DNA of 28,582 nucleotides from AC-32 sp963766375 (GCA_963766375.1 CAVXZG010000016.1:1-28582), one strand, 5' to 3'; counted from the stretch's first letter, positions 18,247 to 27,015 are shown. The notes: generated from the letters alone by a model not told the origin. Program-made: numbers and translations.

Positions 18247-20317
18247 GCTTCCTCCACCGTCACCCGCCCGTGATCCAGGCGGACGTCCCATTGCCGGTCG
18301 AACGCGCGCAGGCCGCTGAGCCGCAGCGAGCGCCCGGCCCAGGAAGGAAGCTCCTCCGGCGCGAGCGTCTCGAGCTGGTGTCGCCGCCGGTCAGGCTCGA
18401 GGCCGAGCAGCACCTGCAGCAGCAGCACCGGCGTCCCGGCGGCCCAGGCCTGCGGGCGCGCGGCGGTCGGGTAGGCGATCGGGAACGGCGTCTCGGCGCG
18501 CGGAAGACCCGCGAAGACCTCCGGGAGCTGGTAGCCGAAGTGCTGCGAGGCGCCGAGCATCCGGCGGACGATCCGCTGCGCCTCGGGCCAGCGCGCCTGC
18601 TTCGCGAGCCCGTGCGCGATCAAGGAATTGTCGTGGGGCCAGACCGTGCCGTTGTGGTACGAGAGCGGGTTGTAGCCGGCGTCGCCGCTGGACATCGTCC
18701 GGACCCCCCACCCCGACCAGAGCTCCTCGCCCATGAGCGAGTCGACGATCGCGTCCACGCGCTCGCTCGGGACGATTCCGCTCCAGAGCAGGTGCCCGAT
18801 GTTGGAGCAGAGCGAGTCCACCTGCCGCTTCTCCCCGTCGAGCGCGAGCACGTAGTAGCCGCCGCGCGCGTCCGTCCAGAACTGCTCGTTGAAGGCCCGC
18901 CGCAGCTCCTCGGCCTCGCGCTCGAGCCGGTCGGCGAGCTCGCGGTCGCGCCAGACCTCGCGCGCCAGCTCGGCCGTCCGCAGCTTCGCGTCGTAGACGT
19001 AGCCCTGCACCTCACACGGCGCGATCGGCGCGTGGGCGATCGTCCCATCACTGAAGCGCTGCGAGTCGTGCGAGTCCTTCCACGACTGGTTCTCGAGACC
19101 CCGTGGTGTACGCCGCTCGTATTCGACGAAGCCGTCGCCGTCCCGGTCGCCGTACTCGTCGATCCAGTTGAGCGCCTTCAGCGCGGGCTCCTTCAACGAG
19201 CGTACGAACGAGGAATCGTCGGTCCAGCGCCAGACCTCCGAGAGGAGCACGAGGTAGAGCGGCGTCGCGTCCACGGTGCCGTAGTACGTGCGGAACCAGT
19301 TCTTCGCGGCCTTGCCGGAGCGGAGCTCGTGGACGATCTTGCCCGGCTCGGCGTCCACGTCGGCGTTGTCCTCGCGGGCCTGGAGCTCGGCCAGCACCTC
19401 GAGCGCCGTGCGCGCCAGCTCCGGGCCGAAGAGCAGCGTCTGCAGGCACGTGATGATCGTGTCCCGGCCGAAGACGGTCATGAACCACGGCATCCCGGCC
19501 GCGGGCATCCGACCGGTGCGACCGGCACCGCGCATGCGCAGCGAGGCGAGGTCGGAGACGGACTGGAAGAACGAGCGGCCGATCAGCTCCCAGTCGGCCC
19601 GGATCTGCGGCACGCGCAGCTGCCAGGCGGCGAGCGACTCGCGCACGCGCGTGACCTCCTCACCGAAGCGCCTCTCCGCCGTGCGCGGGGCGAGTGTGTC
19701 GCCGTCGATCGATGCGACGATGTCCAGCCGCAGCTCCCAGGTCTCGCGGGGCTCCAGCTCGAGCCGGTAAATCACCTTTCCGTCCTGACCTCTCCGCGGT
19801 GGGTCAAGATCACCTGCGTCCGCGCGCTGTCCTCTGGGTCGACCCCGTCTTCCTCGAGCAAGAACTGGTTGTGCTCGTCCTCGTACCGGCCGTGCACCGG
19901 GGGCGGCAGCGGCTTCGCGCGCTCCGGGTCGCCGAGCGCGAAGTCGTGCTCCTTGACCGAGAGGATGTCCGCGAAGTCGGTGGCCAGCTCGAGCGCCAGC
20001 TCGAACGCGAGCGGCTCCATCGTCTGGTTCTGGACGACGATCCGGTCCTGCATGCCGTCGCCGACGAAGCGGTGCCGGATGATCGAGATCGAGTCCTGCG
20101 GCAGCCCGTCGGCGAGCGGGTTGCGCAGGTAGAACGCCGCCGAGAAGTACTCGACCTTGCCGTTGGAGAGGAGCAGCGGCTTCTCGCCGTTGAGCGTCAG
20201 GCGCAGAAGCGAGAGGAAGCGCGTGTCGTCGGCGAAGAGGCCCTGCGTCTCCCCGTCGATGTCGCCGCGCTCGTCGCAGATGCAGAAGGTCGAGCCCTCG
20301 AGGATCGTGATCGCCAC
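18243..20317 (-). CDS. Glycogen debranching (amylo-alpha-1,6-glucosidase-type) enzyme (frameshift near 19790)
   Basis: The N-terminal part (GTG 20317; ITILEGSTFCICDERGDIDG, LFADDTRFLSLLRLTLNGE) matches the GDE N-terminal beta domain. The C-terminal part is the (alpha/alpha)6 barrel, with PWFMTVFGRDTIITCLQTLL, ENQSWKDSHDS, EVQGYVYDA and YHNGTVWPHDNSLIA. The frame breaks near 19788-19794: the N-terminal frame ends THRGEVRTER with TGA, while the other frame reads GQDGKVIYRLELEPRETW. One missing base gives a 691-residue protein, normal for the family. The split halves also overlap as GTGA (19772-19775), so two separately translated chains are a less likely alternative. Expected role: hydrolysis of alpha-glucan branch points or related oligosaccharides. 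Confidence 0.88.
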
Positions 20318-20318
20318 G

Positions 20319-21056
20319 CTACGCGTCCTGGGATCTGACGATGCGGACGGGGCTCGACTGGGCCAGCGCCTTGACCACGAGCTCGTCGATGTTGACGTGC
20401 TTCGGGCGCGTGACCGCGAACACGACGCACTCCGCGACGTCGTCGGGCGTGAGCGGCTCGACATCGGCGTAGACCGCGCCCGCCTTCTCCTCGTCGCCGC
20501 GGAAGCGCACGCGCGAGAAGTTCGACTCGACGAGGCCCGGGTCGACGGTTGTGACATGGATCGGGCGGCCCAGCAGGTCCTCGCGGAGCGCGTAGGAGAA
20601 CCCGCGCACCGCGAACTTCGAGGCCACGTACACGGCCGCGTTCTCATACGCCTGCCGTCCCGCGATCGAGCCCATGTTGACGATGTGGCCGCCGTCGCGC
20701 AGGTGCGGCAGACAGAGGCGGGTCATGCGCATCAGCCCGTGCACGTTGGTCTCCAGCACGGTCTCCTCGTCCTCCTCGCTGCTCGCGTCGAAGGGATCGC
20801 GCCCCAGGCCAAGGCCCGCGTTGTTGACGAGGATGTCGAGCCCGCCGAGCTCGCGCGCGGCCTCCTCCACGAAGCGCTCGCAGCTCGCGGGGTCGGTCAC
20901 GTCGAGCTCGAGCTTGAGCTCCGTCTCGAGCTGATCGGTCCGCCTCGCGCCGCCCGCGACCGTCGCGCCCGCCTGGGCCAGGGCGTGCGCAACGGCGGCG
21001 CCGATCCCGCTCGAGGCGCCGGTGACGATCGCGGTCTTGCCCTCGAGCCCAGCCAC
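20319..21056 (-). CDS. Short-chain dehydrogenase/reductase (SDR)
   Basis: 245 residues from GTG 21056. Classical SDR: nucleotide motif TGASSGIG (about residues 10-17), DILVNNAGLGLG, catalytic Ser in VNMGSIAGRQAYENAAVY and the YxxxK pair in YVASKFAVRGFSYALREDL. VDPGLVESNF is the usual loop after the catalytic region. After the TGxxxGIG loop the chain goes to ARRTDQ, whose basic residues favour NADP(H). The substrate is unknown. It is separated by 11 bp from the CDF gene upstream and 1 bp from the debranching gene downstream. Confidence 0.92.
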   Translation of the reverse strand: MAGLEGKTAIVTGASSGIGAAVAHALAQAGATVAGGARRTDQLETELKLELDVTDPASCERFVEEAARELGGLDILVNNAGLGLGRDPFDASSEEDEETVLETNVHGLMRMTRLCLPHLRDGGHIVNMGSIAGRQAYENAAVYVASKFAVRGFSYALREDLLGRPIHVTTVDPGLVESNFSRVRFRGDEEKAGAVYADVEPLTPDDVAECVVFAVTRPKHVNIDELVVKALAQSSPVRIVRSQDA

Positions 21057-21067
21057 GAACCCGGACT

Positions 21068-21959
21068 CTAACGTGAGGCGAGCGGGAGGTTGCCCTCGCG
21101 CGCAAGGGCGGGCGCGTGCTCGACCTGGAGCGTGGTGTGGCTGAGGCCGAACCGCTCCGCCAAGAGCGCCGCCAGCTCCTGCCGCAGGCCGTGGCAGTCG
21201 GCGCCCGCCTCGACGAGCACGTGCGCCGACAGCGAGGGAAAGCCGCTCCCGACGGTCCAGACGTGCAGGTCGTGCACCTCCACGACCTCGGGCAAGGCCA
21301 GCATCGCCTCGGCCACCTCCCGGGGCTCGCTCGGCGCGACCTCGAGCAGGATCCGAGTGGACTCCCGTAGGAGCACCCAGCTCGACCAGAAGATCAGCCC
21401 GGCCACGACGAGGCTCGCCACGGGGTCGGCGCGGTTCCAGCCGGTGGCGAGGATCACGCCTCCGGCGACGGCGGTGCCGGCGAAGGCGGCAAGATCGGTC
21501 ACGACGTGAAGGAAGGCGCCGCGGACGTTGAGGCTGTGGCGGCTCGGGCGCGCGAGTAACGCGGTCGCCACGAGGTTCACCGCGATGCCGGCCAGCGCCA
21601 GCGCCAGCACGATTCCGCCGCGCACCTCGGGCGGGTCGATCAGCCGCCGGACCGCCGTGTAGACGATCACGACCCCGACGACGAGCAGGGTAATCCCGTT
21701 CACGTGGGCGGCCAGGATCTCCAGGCGGCGAAAACCGAAGGTCCAGCGCCCGCGGGCGGGCCGGCCGGCGAACTGTGGCCGCCCCCAGTGCGAGCACGAG
21801 CGCGGCGGCGTCGGTGAGCATGTGCCCCGCGTCGGCGAGCAGCGCGAGCGACCCGGCGAGGATTCCGAAGACGACCTCGCCCGCCATCAGCCCGAGGATC
21901 AGCGCAAGGGCGAGGGCGAGCGGGCGCCGCGCGGTGGTGTGCTCGTGCGTGTGACTCAT
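21068..21959 (-). CDS. CDF-family cation efflux transporter (frameshift near 21772)
   Basis: Exports divalent metal such as Zn2+ in exchange for protons. A His-rich N-terminus, SHTHEHTT, precedes TM1; TM2 has the HxxxD metal site HMLTDAAALVLAL, and TM5 repeats it as HVVTDLAAFAGTAV. The cytoplasmic C-terminal domain contains VHDLHVWTVGSGFPSLSAHV. The first frame derails after LALGAATV, while the other gives FAGRPARGRWTFGFRRLEIL and continues through VNGITLLVVG. One extra base near 21770-21776 explains it; restored length is 296 residues. The ATG overlaps the M48 stop (ATGA). Confidence 0.9.
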
Positions 21960-23077
21960 AGATTCATTCTTGCTGCCGCGATGCGCTCCGGCGGCGTCGG
22001 GTGGGTGAAGAGCAACGCGTAGAGCAGCGGCGGCGGGTCGAGGTCGGACAGATTCGCGAGCGCCAGGCGCCGGTGCATCCGCTCGAGCGCCTCGCCGTCA
22101 CCGGTCAGCTCGAGCGCGAAGCGGTCGGCGGTGCGCTCCCAGCGGCGCGAGAGCCACGTCTCGAAGGGCAGCGCGGCAATCTCGAGCAGCCAGAGGATGA
22201 GCAGGACGAGCGGCACGACACGCGGATCGCCCGGCCCCGAGGCCCCGCCCGCCGAGAGGAGCCACGACCAGGAGAGCAGCCCCCAGATGATCAGCACCGC
22301 CGCCGCCGCGCCGGCCATCCCAAGCAGCGTCCCAGCCGCGACGTGCCGGAAGCGCCGGTGCCCGAGCTCGTGCGCGACCACGCCACGCAGCTCGTCGGCC
22401 GGTGCGTCCTCCAGAAGCGTGTCGTAGAGAACGAGCCGCCGCGTCGGGCCGAGGCCAGAGACGTAGGCGTTGTGCTTACGCGTTCTCCGGCTCGCGTCGG
22501 AAACGAGCATCGTGCGCACCGGCACCCCCGCCCGCTCCGACAGACCGCGCAGGTCGCGAGCCAGCTCCTCGTCCGGCAGCGGCCAGAAGCGGTTGAAGAG
22601 CCGCTCGAAGAGCAGCGGCGCGAACAGGCTCAGAACGAGCGTCAGGAGCGCCGCCCCAGGCGCGACGACGAGCGGCCACCAGCCGGGCCAGGCGCGCGCG
22701 GCACCGACGAGGGCCACGAGCCCAAGCCCGGTCAATGCTGACCCCAGCACGAGCCCTTTCACCACGTCGACGAGCCAGGCCCGAAGGGACTGTGTCGAGA
22801 AGCCCCAGCGCCGCTCGTAGGCCCAGCCGCGCCAGGCCGAGAGCGGCAGCCGCACGAGCGCACCCACCCCGAGCACGAGCGCCGTCAGCTCCAGCGTGCG
22901 AGCCCACCACGGCCCCGACGTCACGTCCCAGAGCCAGTCTCCCGGCGGCCCGAACGCAATCGCGGCCAGCACCGCGAGCTGGAGCGCGAGATCCGCGCCC
23001 AGCGCCAGGTACAGCGGCCGGTGGTAACGGCGTGCCCGCTCGATTTCGTCCGCTGCAAACAGATCCGAAGCGTTCAC
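21956..23077 (-). CDS. M48-family membrane metalloprotease (Ste24/CAAX-protease-like)
   Basis: 373 residues from GTG 23077; the open frame upstream is antisense to the FtsH-like gene. Zinc motif HExxH is VVAHELGHRRFRH, with the third ligand Glu in SRRWERTADRFALEL. About five hydrophobic segments (for example ALQLAVLAAIAFG and LELTALVLGVGALVRL) surround a Ste24-like N-terminal half with WRGWAYERRWGFSTQSL; the active site is expected on the cytoplasmic face. M48 proteases of this type do membrane-protein quality control. It is the first gene of the minus-strand string and is divergent from another membrane protease. Confidence 0.9.
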   Translation of the reverse strand: MNASDLFAADEIERARRYHRPLYLALGADLALQLAVLAAIAFGPPGDWLWDVTSGPWWARTLELTALVLGVGALVRLPLSAWRGWAYERRWGFSTQSLRAWLVDVVKGLVLGSALTGLGLVALVGAARAWPGWWPLVVAPGAALLTLVLSLFAPLLFERLFNRFWPLPDEELARDLRGLSERAGVPVRTMLVSDASRRTRKHNAYVSGLGPTRRLVLYDTLLEDAPADELRGVVAHELGHRRFRHVAAGTLLGMAGAAAAVLIIWGLLSWSWLLSAGGASGPGDPRVVPLVLLILWLLEIAALPFETWLSRRWERTADRFALELTGDGEALERMHRRLALANLSDLDPPPLLYALLFTHPTPPERIAAARMNL

Positions 23078-23078
23078 G

Positions 23079-23114
23079 TCGAAGTACGTGAGCTTAGTGA
23101 CATCTACACTTCGA
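23079..23114. promoter_or_regulatory. Inverted repeat between the two divergent protease genes
   Basis: TCGAAGT (23079-23085) and ACTTCGA (23108-23114) form a 7-bp inverted repeat with 22 bp between arms. It fills the entire 39-bp space between the M48 start (23077) and the FtsH-like start (23117). The intervening bases are less GC-rich than the surrounding genes, as expected of a promoter. It suits one dimeric regulator controlling both proteases. Confidence 0.45.
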
Positions 23115-23116
23115 AA

Positions 23117-25558
23117 ATGACGGCCGGACCGGTTGCCGGAGGGCTCGCTTCGAGCGAGGACTCCCGGGAGCTCACCGACCAATGGCGGGCGCTGAGGCGC
23201 GCGGCCACCGCGGTCGCCGTCCTCTCCAGCCCCGCCCTCTTCGTCTTGCTCCACAAGCACGAAGGCTGGTCGATCGGCTGGTCGCTGCTCGCCACCGCGC
23301 TGGCGGTGTTCGCCTTCCGCGGCGGCCTCGACCTGCTCTTCCGCCGGTTCATCCAGTGGCCGAGCCTGTTCGGGATCGACAGCCCCGAGGTGCGCGAGGA
23401 AGACGTCGTCGCCCGCCGCCGCGTCTGGTTCTGGCGCTTCTGGTACCGCATCGCCTGGGCGATCGTGCTGGTGATCCTCGGCATCTACGTCGTACGCGTG
23501 CTCACGGACGGGTTCGACGATGCGAGCCTGCTCGGCACCGCCGGCGACGTCTACCACGGGATCCTGAATGGGCTGCAGGCGATCCCCGGCTTCGTCCCGA
23601 TCGGCCTCTACTTCTTCGCGTTCTTCATCTTCAACTTCCTGATCCTGATGGGCCCGCTGATGCTGATGGGCATCACGCAGATCCGCGGCTTCGAGCCGGG
23701 CGACGCGGACTGGGGCGTCAGGCTCGACGACGTTCGCGGCCAGGCCGAGGCGAAGGAGGAGGTGCGCCGCGTCGTCTCGCTCTGGCAGTCCGGCGAAGCG
23801 TTCGAGCAGGCGGGCGGGAAGCGGGAACGCGGGCTGCTCTTCCTGGGCGCGCCGGGAACCGGCAAGACGATGCTGGCGAAGGCGATCGCGACCGGCTTCA
23901 ACTCGCCGATCGTCACCATCCCCGGCTCCGGCTTCGCGCAGACCTTCATGGGAATGGACGCCGTGATCGTGCGCTGGATGGCGCACAAGGCCAAGAAGCT
24001 CGCGCGCAAGTGGGGCGGCCAGTGCATCGTCTTCATCGACGAGATCGACGCTGTCGGCATGCGCCGGCAGGCGCTCGGCGGCGGCGGGATCGGCGGAATG
24101 AGCACGCCGAGGCCGATGAGCTTCCACGACCTCTGCTTCTACGGCCCCAACGGCGCGCTCAACCCGAGCGAGGACCTGATCCTCGAGTCCCGCGCCTGGC
24201 GCGAGCGGGTCTTCGCAGCCCGGGCGCCCGCGCCGCCGGTGCCTTCGCCGCTCGTCACGCGCGTCGGCGGCCTGGTCAACCAGGTCTTCCCCGGGATGAT
24301 GGGCGGCGGCATGGGCGGGCTGGCGCTCAACCAGCTGCTCGTCGTGATGGACGGGATCGACAACCCGCCGTTCTTCAAGCGGATGTGGACGAACCGCCTG
24401 AACACCTTCCTCGACGCGACCTACGTGATCCCGCGACGCATCCGCGGACGCTCGATGCGGCTCCCGCAGTCGAAGCCGAGCGGGAACCAGATCTACTTCA
24501 TCGGGGCGACCAACGTGCCCATGGAGATGCTCGACCCGGCCCTCACCCGCGCCGGCCGAATGGGCCGCCACGTCTGGTTCCGCACGCCGACGAAGACCGA
24601 CCGGCTCGACATCTTCGACCTCTACCTGGCGAAGGTGGCGCACGACGACGACCTCGACACCGAGAAACGCCGCGACGAGCTCTCGCGGGTGACCAACGGC
24701 TACTCGCCGGCGATGATCGAGCAGGTCTGCTCGATGGCGCTCACCCACGCCCACCACGACGGGCGGCTGGAGTTCGCCTGGAGCGACATCGTCGAGGCCA
24801 TGACCACCGTCGAGTCGGGCACCGCGATCGGGACGGAGTACATCCCCGAGGAGACGCGTGCGGTCGCCTTGCACGAGGCCGGCCATGCCGCCACCGCCCA
24901 CGTCTACATGAAGGGCGCCGAGTCGACGCGGCTCTCGATCCGCCGGCGCGGAGCCGCGCTCGGCCACCACCAGGCGCGCGAGAAGGAGGAGCGCTTCAGC
25001 TCCTGGCGCTCGGAGGAGATCGCGCAGCTGATCTGGGCGCTCGGAGCGATGGCCGCCGAGCGGGTCTTCTACGGCGAGAACTCGACCGGCGTCGGCGGCG
25101 ACGTCCAGAGCGCGACCGCCCGCGCTGCCTGGATGGTCGGGGCCTGCGGCATGGCGCCGGAGCGCCTCGAGCTGGCCGGGACGACGAACGGCAAGGTCGT
25201 GCGCAGGACCAAGGCCGCCGCCGACGAGAAGCGCGACCAGATCATGCAGCGCTTCGAGCAGCTCGGGCTCCAGATCATGAACCGCACCGGCAACGGGGGC
25301 GCACTCGGTCACGACCCGCTCGCCGGCGTGCTCGGCGACCATGACAAGCGGGCCCTGGCGGCGCAGCTCCTCGGCCAGGCCTACGTGACCGCCTACGCGC
25401 TGATCGCGCACAACAAAGCGGCGGTCGAGAAGATCGCCGAGGCGCTGATCGAGAAGCGCGAGCTCTTCGGCGACGAGCTGGTGGAGATCCTCGAGTCGGC
25501 GAGGCTGAAGATCCCCGAGATCGATCTGACCCAGGAGAAGGCATGGCCCGCGGTCTAG
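23117..25558 (+). CDS. Divergent FtsH-like membrane AAA+ metalloprotease
   Basis: 813 residues from ATG 23117, the only start in frame after the M48 promoter region; no clear ribosome site. Hydrophobic segments occur at about 30-75, RIAWAIVLVILGIYVVRVL, and GLYFFAFFIFNFLILMGPLM, more than the two of standard FtsH. The AAA module has Walker A GAPGTGKT (about 244-251), Walker B CIVFIDEID (about 302-310) and the second region of homology GATNVPMEMLDPALTRAGRMGR with both arginines. The M41 zinc motif is HEAGH (H586), with Asp in GVGGDVQSAT (about D662) as third ligand. Unusual are about 75 extra residues after Walker B, before LNQLLVVMDGID, and about 40 after DGID before GNQIYFIGATN. It overlaps the next gene by 16 bp. 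The function should be degradation of membrane or damaged proteins; this is a paralogue-like branch, not canonical FtsH. Confidence 0.9.
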   Translation: MTAGPVAGGLASSEDSRELTDQWRALRRAATAVAVLSSPALFVLLHKHEGWSIGWSLLATALAVFAFRGGLDLLFRRFIQWPSLFGIDSPEVREEDVVARRRVWFWRFWYRIAWAIVLVILGIYVVRVLTDGFDDASLLGTAGDVYHGILNGLQAIPGFVPIGLYFFAFFIFNFLILMGPLMLMGITQIRGFEPGDADWGVRLDDVRGQAEAKEEVRRVVSLWQSGEAFEQAGGKRERGLLFLGAPGTGKTMLAKAIATGFNSPIVTIPGSGFAQTFMGMDAVIVRWMAHKAKKLARKWGGQCIVFIDEIDAVGMRRQALGGGGIGGMSTPRPMSFHDLCFYGPNGALNPSEDLILESRAWRERVFAARAPAPPVPSPLVTRVGGLVNQVFPGMMGGGMGGLALNQLLVVMDGIDNPPFFKRMWTNRLNTFLDATYVIPRRIRGRSMRLPQSKPSGNQIYFIGATNVPMEMLDPALTRAGRMGRHVWFRTPTKTDRLDIFDLYLAKVAHDDDLDTEKRRDELSRVTNGYSPAMIEQVCSMALTHAHHDGRLEFAWSDIVEAMTTVESGTAIGTEYIPEETRAVALHEAGHAATAHVYMKGAESTRLSIRRRGAALGHHQAREKEERFSSWRSEEIAQLIWALGAMAAERVFYGENSTGVGGDVQSATARAAWMVGACGMAPERLELAGTTNGKVVRRTKAAADEKRDQIMQRFEQLGLQIMNRTGNGGALGHDPLAGVLGDHDKRALAAQLLGQAYVTAYALIAHNKAAVEKIAEALIEKRELFGDELVEILESARLKIPEIDLTQEKAWPAV

Positions 25559-26295
25559 GCACCCGCAGCCGCTTCCTGGTCGCCTACCTCCTCCTCGGCG
25601 CCGCCGTCGGCACCGGGATCGGCGTGTTCGTCGTGCTGCTGCAGCGCCCAGGCCCCGAGCCCCCGCCGCAATGGTCGAGCTGGAAACCCCCGACCGGCAG
25701 CACCCTCGTCACCACACAACAGATCGCAGTGCACGTCGGCAGCGCCTACCGCCTCCCGAGCGGCAACCGTCTGAACCGGATCGTGATCGGCGCGCCCGGC
25801 CAGGCCCAGAACACGGTGCGGGCGATCGGGATCCAGAAGACGCTCCAGCCGAAGAACCTCGGGGACTTCGAGCTCTACGACCAGAACCGGAGCGTGATGT
25901 ACGTCATGTGTGGAGGAGTGGGCAAGGACTGCAAGATCACGGAGGGCAAGGCGAGCGTCGAGCGCGGCGCGGTGCTCAGGCGAGAGGCCCTCGAGCTGGC
26001 GCTCTACACCCTCAAGTACGCGAAGCCGATCGACAACGTCGTCGTGTTCGTCCCGCCGGGGCCGAAGGAGACGAAGCTGTCGAGCGCACTGTTCTTCCGG
26101 CGCCAGGATCTGGCCGCCCAGCTCGACAAGCCGCTGAGGACGACGCTGCCGCACAACCGGCCGCCGCTCCCCGGAGGAATCGACCCGGCCGAGAAGACGA
26201 CCGTCGACGCACTCACCGCCGAGCGCCTCTACCGGTACCTCGGCGTTGCGAACGCGAACGACTTCGGCCAGGTTGTCGTGCTCCAGCCCGCCTGA
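25543..26295 (+). CDS. Membrane-anchored protein co-encoded with the FtsH-like protease
   Basis: 250 residues. The ATG lies 16 bp inside the end of the protease gene. It has a single N-terminal helix, FLVAYLLLGAAVGTGIGVFVVLL, after a basic GTRSR leader, then a Pro-rich linker and an extracytoplasmic domain of about 200 residues with VMCGGVGKDCKITEG (a Cys pair nine residues apart) and the regular TLKYAKPIDNVVVFVPPGP region. I do not recognise the family. The overlap implies coupled expression, so it may be an adaptor or modulator of the protease, as HflK/HflC are for FtsH, although no sequence resemblance to them is visible. Confidence 0.8.
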   Translation: MARGLGTRSRFLVAYLLLGAAVGTGIGVFVVLLQRPGPEPPPQWSSWKPPTGSTLVTTQQIAVHVGSAYRLPSGNRLNRIVIGAPGQAQNTVRAIGIQKTLQPKNLGDFELYDQNRSVMYVMCGGVGKDCKITEGKASVERGAVLRREALELALYTLKYAKPIDNVVVFVPPGPKETKLSSALFFRRQDLAAQLDKPLRTTLPHNRPPLPGGIDPAEKTTVDALTAERLYRYLGVANANDFGQVVVLQPA

Positions 26296-26305
26296 CGGTC
26301 AGGCG
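26289..26305. terminator. Hairpin made of two convergent gene ends
   Basis: CGCCTGA-CGG-TCAGGCG is a perfect 7-bp inverted repeat. The left arm contains the TGA of the plus gene (26293-26295), and the right arm contains, on the other strand, the TGA of the minus gene (26299-26301). No T-run flanks it. It probably serves as a minimal two-way terminator or mRNA 3' end. Confidence 0.5.
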
Positions 26306-26943
26306 AGCACCAGGAACGCGCAGGGCCGCGGCTCGTCGGGAAACGGCGCTCGGCCGACCTTTGCGACCACGAGCCGGCCGCGAACGTTGGGCAGCTCGAG
26401 CTCGTCGCCCGGCTCCGGTGGCCCGCCGTCGCGCTCCACAAGCAGGTAACGCGCAGGGGTCGGAACGAAGAGCAGGTGTGACGCGGGCGCTTCGGGCGCC
26501 TCGACCAGCTTCAGCTTGGTGAACTCGCTGCGCAGGCGCTCGATCTCATCCTGCAGCCGGGAGTTCTCCGACTTGAGGAGGTCGAGCTGGGAATCCTGTT
26601 CGGGGACGATCTCGAGCGACGTCAGCTTGACCGGGTCCAGGGAGACGACGTTATCGTCGTGCTCGTCCCCGCGCCCACGCCCTTCGCGGTGACGCCGGTC
26701 GATCTCGGCCCACAGGCCCGTGCCGAAGCCGCGCTCGGTCTTGAGCTCGACGCCGTACTGCTCTGCGAGGGCGATCGCCAGCGCGGGACCGGAGACGTAG
26801 CCGCGCTCGACGAGGATCGCGCCCAGCAGCCGGCCGGTGTCGGCCTGCTCGGCGAGCGCCAGCTCGAGCTCGTCCTTCGTGACGAGGCCCTTGGTCACGA
26901 GCAGCTCGCCAAGGGGACGCCGAATGTTCTCCGCAGCTTCCAC
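26299..26943 (-). CDS. GspE N-terminal-domain-like protein with coiled coil
   Basis: 214 residues from GTG 26943; a GTG at 27006 in the same frame would add 21 residues of weaker coding character. It opens with RRPLGELLVTKGLVTKDELE and LLGAILVERGYVSGPALAIA, two units of the helical T2SS ATPase N-terminal type (residues about 5-68). Then come a charged linker, a coiled coil (SQLDLLKSENSRLQDEIERL, about 120-150) and a C-terminal strand-rich part with LLFVPTPARYLLVERDG and the ending PRPCAFLVLA. No ATPase domain follows, so this is a stand-alone module, perhaps a scaffold. The molecular role is unknown. Confidence 0.75.
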   Translation of the reverse strand: MEAAENIRRPLGELLVTKGLVTKDELELALAEQADTGRLLGAILVERGYVSGPALAIALAEQYGVELKTERGFGTGLWAEIDRRHREGRGRGDEHDDNVVSLDPVKLTSLEIVPEQDSQLDLLKSENSRLQDEIERLRSEFTKLKLVEAPEAPASHLLFVPTPARYLLVERDGGPPEPGDELELPNVRGRLVVAKVGRAPFPDEPRPCAFLVLA

Positions 26944-26998
26944 GTGCCCTGTATCGGCCAAAAGCCCGCCGTTCTGAAGGTGAATGACGTCGACAACC

Positions 26999-27015
26999 GT
27001 TGACACGCGTGTAAC
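26999..27015. promoter_or_regulatory. Palindrome in the divergent spacer before the FG-GAP gene
   Basis: ACACGCGTGT (27003-27012) is a perfect palindrome, flanked by GTT (26999-27001) and AAC (27013-27015) with a one-base bulge. It is about 60 bp upstream of the GTG at 26943 and 75 bp upstream of the TTG at 27089, an operator-like position for either gene. If translation instead began at GTG 27006, the start codon would lie inside it. Confidence 0.35.

Noticed and set aside
18270..20132. 620-codon plus-strand frame
   Set aside because: Antisense to the debranching enzyme, whose motifs are clear; no domain is visible in the plus-strand frame.
23078..25411. Upstream half of a 1151-codon minus-strand frame that ends in the M48 protease
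   Set aside because: Only 21956-23077 has protease motifs. The rest is antisense to the FtsH-like gene with low-complexity Arg/Asp/Glu text.
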